Translations under genes and position numbers: made by a program
Source: Candidatus Heimdallarchaeota archaeon
GTDB taxonomy: Archaea; Asgardarchaeota; Njordarchaeia; Njordarchaeales; JAMOTR01
NCBI GenBank assembly: GCA_027068385.1
Contig: JAMOTR010000097.1
Coordinates: forward strand, 1-15,869
Direction: 5' to 3'
DNA length: 15,869 nucleotides
Part shown: one piece after another, positions 12,875-15,869 of the stretch
Position numbering within the stretch: the first letter of the stretch is position 1
Layout of the letters: each line of letters starts with the position of its first letter
The notes under the pieces: model-generated
The model's database searches: none
What the model was told of the DNA's origin: nothing
The model's input: only the letters and a program-made list of their open reading frames with translations

Positions 12875-13624
12875 ATGTATGTAATAAAGTTGGGAGGATC
12901 CGCTATAACCGTAAAGAACGAGCCCTTTAAGATGCGCGAGGAAGTAATCGATAGGATACCCATGGAGATAGAGCCGGCTCTTCCTAACCTCATCTTAGTC
13001 CACGGGGCCGGTTCCTTCGGCCATCAACTTGCGGCTAAGTATGCTATACATGAAGGGTATAAAGAAGCCTCTCAACTCACGATCGCCGCGTTATTAAAAT
13101 ATAAGATGAACGAGCTCACGTCACGCATACAATCCGCTCTGATTAAAGCTAACGTACCCGTATTCCCGTTTCACCCGTCGTCGTTTATGATCCTTGATGA
13201 CGGAAGCCCAAAGGAGCGGAACTTGGAGCCGCTTAAAGGGTTCATACGCGTTGGTCTCGTTCCTCTAATTCCGCCCGACGGTGCGTTTGACGTAAAGAGG
13301 GGATTCGGGATAGTATCCGGAGACGTTTCTGCGGCTATAGTAGCGAAGGAAATGGGAGCGAAGGCGTTGATATACGGAGTGAACGTAGACGGCGTCCTTA
13401 AGGACGGTGAACTAGTGGAAGAACTCACTCCCGAAGAGGCCTTAAAGATCGCGGAGGACATCGAGGCTTCGGACGTCACGGGAGGCATGGCGGGGAAGTT
13501 AAGAATAGCGGCTGAGGTAGCTTCAGAAGGGATCCCCGTTTATATCATAAACTTGCTCGTCCCCGGGCGCTTACACGCTCTCTTATCCGGAAAAGAGGTA
13601 CCTTGTACGGTCATAAAGGGATGA
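12875..13624 (+). CDS. ipk: Isopentenyl phosphate kinase
   Basis: 249 residues, amino-acid-kinase fold. It phosphorylates isopentenyl phosphate to isopentenyl diphosphate (EC 2.7.4.26), the last step of the archaeal variant mevalonate pathway. Diagnostic residues are present: K5 and K14 in MYVIKLGGSAITVK, and the family-defining H50 in LVHGAGSFGHQLA (41-53), which separates IPK from other amino-acid kinases. Later parts are GIVSGDVSAAIVAKEMGAKALIYGVNVDGVL and VTGGMAGKL (nucleotide-side Lys). Its product feeds the prenyl chains used by the UbiA-type enzyme at 9015-9968. ATG 12875 is fixed by K5 being close to the N-terminus. A T5 run directly after the stop (13625-13629) is a likely terminator. 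Confidence 0.94.
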   Translation: MYVIKLGGSAITVKNEPFKMREEVIDRIPMEIEPALPNLILVHGAGSFGHQLAAKYAIHEGYKEASQLTIAALLKYKMNELTSRIQSALIKANVPVFPFHPSSFMILDDGSPKERNLEPLKGFIRVGLVPLIPPDGAFDVKRGFGIVSGDVSAAIVAKEMGAKALIYGVNVDGVLKDGELVEELTPEEALKIAEDIEASDVTGGMAGKLRIAAEVASEGIPVYIINLLVPGRLHALLSGKEVPCTVIKG

Positions 13625-13629
13625 TTTTT
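13625..13629 (+). terminator. T5 terminator after ipk
   Basis: T5 run immediately following the TGA stop of isopentenyl phosphate kinase. Confidence 0.4.
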
Positions 13630-13653
13630 GCATCACTCTTAAATAGCTAATTT

Positions 13654-14874
13654 ATGGAAGGTCGGGAGAAGGCTCAGAGGATCGCTAAAAAGATCCTTAA
13701 TCTCGACGCTTCGGGCGTTTACGAGCTCACTTATTGGGTACCAAAAAGCGATGAGGAACGCGTGTCGAAGGCCTACGCGTTGTCCATATACGCTAAAGTG
13801 TTGAGCTTCTCGGACATTCATAGGGCAGCTCAGATAGCCGAAGAAGCGATAAGGACGTTACCCGATGATCGGAAGGACGACGAGCTCGTGAGGAAGATTA
13901 TAGCGCAAAGTCTTCGGATATTGAGCATAGACGCTTATAAAAGGGGCGATAAGGAAGGGTCGAGGGAATACTTGGACGCTTTGATAGAGGCCCTAAAGGG
14001 TTCTAAGGATCCCGATAACATCGCGTTCTTAGAGCGCGCTAAGGCGTATAAGGCTAGGCTATTCGGGGGAGAATACGACACTAAAGAGCTCCTAAACCTC
14101 GACTTAAGGAGCCCGGTGGCGTTCGTTCATGCCGTAGCGGCCGCTATAGCGGCGGAGGATTACGAAACGCTAGAGGAGATTATGCGGAGGGGATTACTAT
14201 ACGGGACGTTCTCGTTCGTGGACGCGCATGAGGTGAGGAACGCGTTGGATATACTATATGAAAGGTTCATAGAGGGGAAGGTCTCGGAGAAAGGCGAAGC
14301 CGTGATCGCGTTCTTCTCTGATAAGGACCTAGGCTTTAAGGGGGACGTAGCGAGGTTCGCGATAAATAGGAAGGACAAGGAGCTGCGCGCGAGGATCATA
14401 AATAACTATAAAGGGACCGCGCTCGAGATCATAGCTAGGCTCGAGGAAGCGCGCGAGGACCACGCGAGGGTAATGGAGCTATTAGAGGCGTTAGAAAAAG
14501 CGGACGTCTCGGAAGGATTTAAGGAGCTCGTGAAGTCTGAGGCTCACATCATACGCGGCATACAATTGTACGAATCTAAGGAATATGAAATGGCCTTAGA
14601 GGAGGCGTTAAAGGCGTTAAGAACGGAGAATATAGATCTCCTAGTATCGGCTTACCGCTTAGCTATAGAGACGGCTATGAAGATAGACCCGGGCGTGGCG
14701 ATAAGGATCATGGACGACGCTTACGTGAGACTCAAGGACTATAAGAGGAATCCGAGGGTGAAGCGGCTACTAGACGTAATTAAAGGACTAAAGCCGATGG
14801 TCTTACTGAGTCAAGGCTCGAAAGGATTAGCGATGTTGGAGTCTCTAAAGAGTAGTAAGAGGAAGAAAAAATGA
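13654..14874 (+). CDS. Helical-repeat (TPR-like) protein of unknown function
   Basis: 406 residues, nearly all helical and highly charged. Helix pairs repeat with TPR-like spacing, for instance RVSKAYALSIYAKVLSFSDIHRAAQIAEEAIRTLP (about 35-70), QSLRILSIDAYKRGDKEGSREYLDALIEALKG (about 85-115), IIRGIQLYESKEYEMALEEALKALRTENIDLLVSAYRLAIETAMKI (about 300-350). The motif Y-x-S-K-E-Y-E-M-A-L-E-E-A is close to the second half of a TPR consensus. It ends in a basic tail SSKRKKK. No enzyme motif is seen, so a scaffold or partner-binding role is inferred. The stop overlaps the next gene's start as ATGA, so it is coupled to the HD phosphohydrolase. No Shine-Dalgarno precedes ATG 13654, and TATA-like CTTAAATAG at 13638-13646 is only about 12 nt away, so the real start is not fully settled. 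Confidence 0.7.
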   Translation: MEGREKAQRIAKKILNLDASGVYELTYWVPKSDEERVSKAYALSIYAKVLSFSDIHRAAQIAEEAIRTLPDDRKDDELVRKIIAQSLRILSIDAYKRGDKEGSREYLDALIEALKGSKDPDNIAFLERAKAYKARLFGGEYDTKELLNLDLRSPVAFVHAVAAAIAAEDYETLEEIMRRGLLYGTFSFVDAHEVRNALDILYERFIEGKVSEKGEAVIAFFSDKDLGFKGDVARFAINRKDKELRARIINNYKGTALEIIARLEEAREDHARVMELLEALEKADVSEGFKELVKSEAHIIRGIQLYESKEYEMALEEALKALRTENIDLLVSAYRLAIETAMKIDPGVAIRIMDDAYVRLKDYKRNPRVKRLLDVIKGLKPMVLLSQGSKGLAMLESLKSSKRKKK

Positions 14875-15869
14875 AGCGGATACGCGATCCTATACACGGC
14901 TTTATTATCGTTCACGACGACGAGCTCGAGGTTCTTCAAGACCCTCTAGTTCAGAGGCTACGTCGTATAAAACAACTCGGATTCGATCACTACGTGTACC
15001 CGGGGGCGGTCCACGACCGTTTTTCTCATTCCTTAGGCGTCCTTAGCGTGGCTTCGCGTATGGTAGAGAGCCTTGAGTCTAAAGGGATTAAGGGGCTACC
15101 GAAGAAACACATACGCTTAGCCGCGCTCACGCACGACGTGGGTCATACCCCGATGAGCCACACGCTGGAGATGTTCCTCATCCGCGCGTATAACGTGAGG
15201 CACGAGGCTTATACGGAGGCCGTCTTAGAAGGACGCGGGCGGGAGTTCATAGATATACTTAGAGAAGAGGGGCTTAGTCACAATATCATTTCGAGCGAGC
15301 TCGACGCGGATCGTATGGATTACCTCCTTAGAGATAGCTACTATTGTGGCGTAAAATACGGACAATTCGACATAGAACGCGTGATACAAGGGCTAGTGGC
15401 GATCGGGGAGGACTTAGGGGTACTTAATAAGGCTCGTTATGCGCTACAGAGCTTCGTGTTAGCGAGGTTTCAGATGTATCTACAGGTATATATGCATAAA
15501 ACCTCGGCCGCGTTCTCCGTAGCCGCCGCGAGGCTCATGTATGAGGTGAATGAGGAGTATCCATATCCTACCGTAGAAGAGGTGCGCGACGATCCCGATA
15601 AGCTCGTAAATTACGACGACGTGCGGTTCTTATCGCTTATTAAGGAAATCTCAAAGAGGGACGACATGCTCGGAATGATATCGAAGCAACTGCTACATAG
15701 GATACGCTTCAAGAGGCTTTACGAGAAGGAGGCCACGCTCACTCATAAATACACGGACAAGCCGCGGCGGTATCATGAGATCATAAAGAACTTAGAGGAG
15801 ATAGAGGCGGCCGGAGGACTCGTACACGCGCCTGAGTTCGTCCCTTTAGAGCCTCCATATAAGGACGGT
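14871..15869 (+). CDS. HD-domain phosphohydrolase of the SAMHD1/COG1078 type, C-terminus off the window
   Basis: 333 residues visible, open at the right edge. The start is typical of the family: KRIRDPIHGFI, then DPLVQRLRRIKQLG (25-37) and VYPGAVHDRFSHSLGV (42-57). Predicted metal residues are H53, H88-D89 (THDVGHTPMSH) and the Asp pair D145/D147 in SELDADRMDYLLRDSYYCG, matching the H-HD-D quartet of SAMHD1. Family members cleave nucleotides, commonly dNTPs to nucleosides plus triphosphate, and some act in antiviral dNTP depletion; the substrate here is unknown. The helical-repeat gene just upstream overlaps it as ATGA, so the two proteins probably work together. It is not the Cas3-type HD nuclease: the IRDPIHGFI start and DADRMDY motif are absent from that family. 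Confidence 0.9.
   Translation, partial: MKRIRDPIHGFIIVHDDELEVLQDPLVQRLRRIKQLGFDHYVYPGAVHDRFSHSLGVLSVASRMVESLESKGIKGLPKKHIRLAALTHDVGHTPMSHTLEMFLIRAYNVRHEAYTEAVLEGRGREFIDILREEGLSHNIISSELDADRMDYLLRDSYYCGVKYGQFDIERVIQGLVAIGEDLGVLNKARYALQSFVLARFQMYLQVYMHKTSAAFSVAAARLMYEVNEEYPYPTVEEVRDDPDKLVNYDDVRFLSLIKEISKRDDMLGMISKQLLHRIRFKRLYEKEATLTHKYTDKPRRYHEIIKNLEEIEAAGGLVHAPEFVPLEPPYKDG

Noticed and set aside
14871..15869. HD protein as a Cas3''-type nuclease
   Set aside because: The RDPIHGFI start, QRLRRI, HDRFSHSLG and DADRMDY motifs belong to the SAMHD1/COG1078 type, and it is about 12 kb away from the cas genes.
1..15869. CRISPR arrays, tRNA genes and insertion sequences
   Set aside because: No regularly spaced repeats, no cloverleaf-like intergenic segment and no transposase or terminal inverted repeats seen; all gaps between genes are under about 100 bp.

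Overview
This window reads as the chromosome of a thermophilic archaeon, most likely from the TACK group (Thermoproteota or Korarchaeota type); the sequence does not settle the lineage. Evidence for this is the archaeal information-processing set (S6e, aIF2 gamma, TrmI-type tRNA methyltransferase, CDC48/VAT, RlmE/FtsJ), archaeal lipid genes (digeranylgeranylglyceryl phosphate synthase, isopentenyl phosphate kinase), an A/V-type ATPase c-subunit and a type I-A CRISPR effector fragment. Operon-leading genes often have a TATA-like box about 22-27 nt before the start codon, which suggests leaderless mRNAs. Internal genes use Shine-Dalgarno sites or ATGA start/stop overlaps. The region is packed, with no gene-free stretch above about 100 bases. 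I see no tRNA, rRNA, CRISPR array, insertion sequence or origin.

Left end (1-3049, minus strand): a CRISPR-Cas block. In transcription order it holds a 451-aa protein with an N-terminal PD-(D/E)xK-type nuclease signature and a C-terminal Rossmann/CARF-like segment; a 349-aa protein with a C-terminal CARF-like fold; a small helical subunit (Csa5/Cas11-like); and the N-terminus of Cas7 (Csa2/DevR family), cut by the window edge. The csa5-cas7 pair has its own strong TATA box and a palindrome next to it. The two upstream genes are the most novel material here, because sensor-type (CARF) accessory proteins and an extra nuclease beside a type I-A effector are not the standard layout.

Middle (3050-8210): RlmE (divergent from the cas block), then CDC48 with a striking acidic N-terminal tail and a 65-bp exact repeat shared by its two ATPase domains. 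A small winged-helix-like protein is translationally coupled to CDC48. A Ras/Rab-like small GTPase lies on the opposite strand and overlaps it tail to tail. TrmI tRNA m1A methyltransferase follows, overlapped by a small helical protein.

Right half (8182-15869): a TIM-barrel sugar-phosphate-isomerase/AP-endonuclease-2-like protein is back to back with the UbiA-type lipid prenyltransferase. Next come a membrane zinc-ribbon protein in tandem with ribosomal protein S6e, ATPase subunit K, aIF2 gamma, and the divergent isopentenyl phosphate kinase. The window closes with a helical-repeat protein coupled by ATGA to a SAMHD1-like HD phosphohydrolase that runs off the right edge. Most of this half is core housekeeping: translation, membrane lipid synthesis and energy. 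Several neighbouring small genes have no recognised function.
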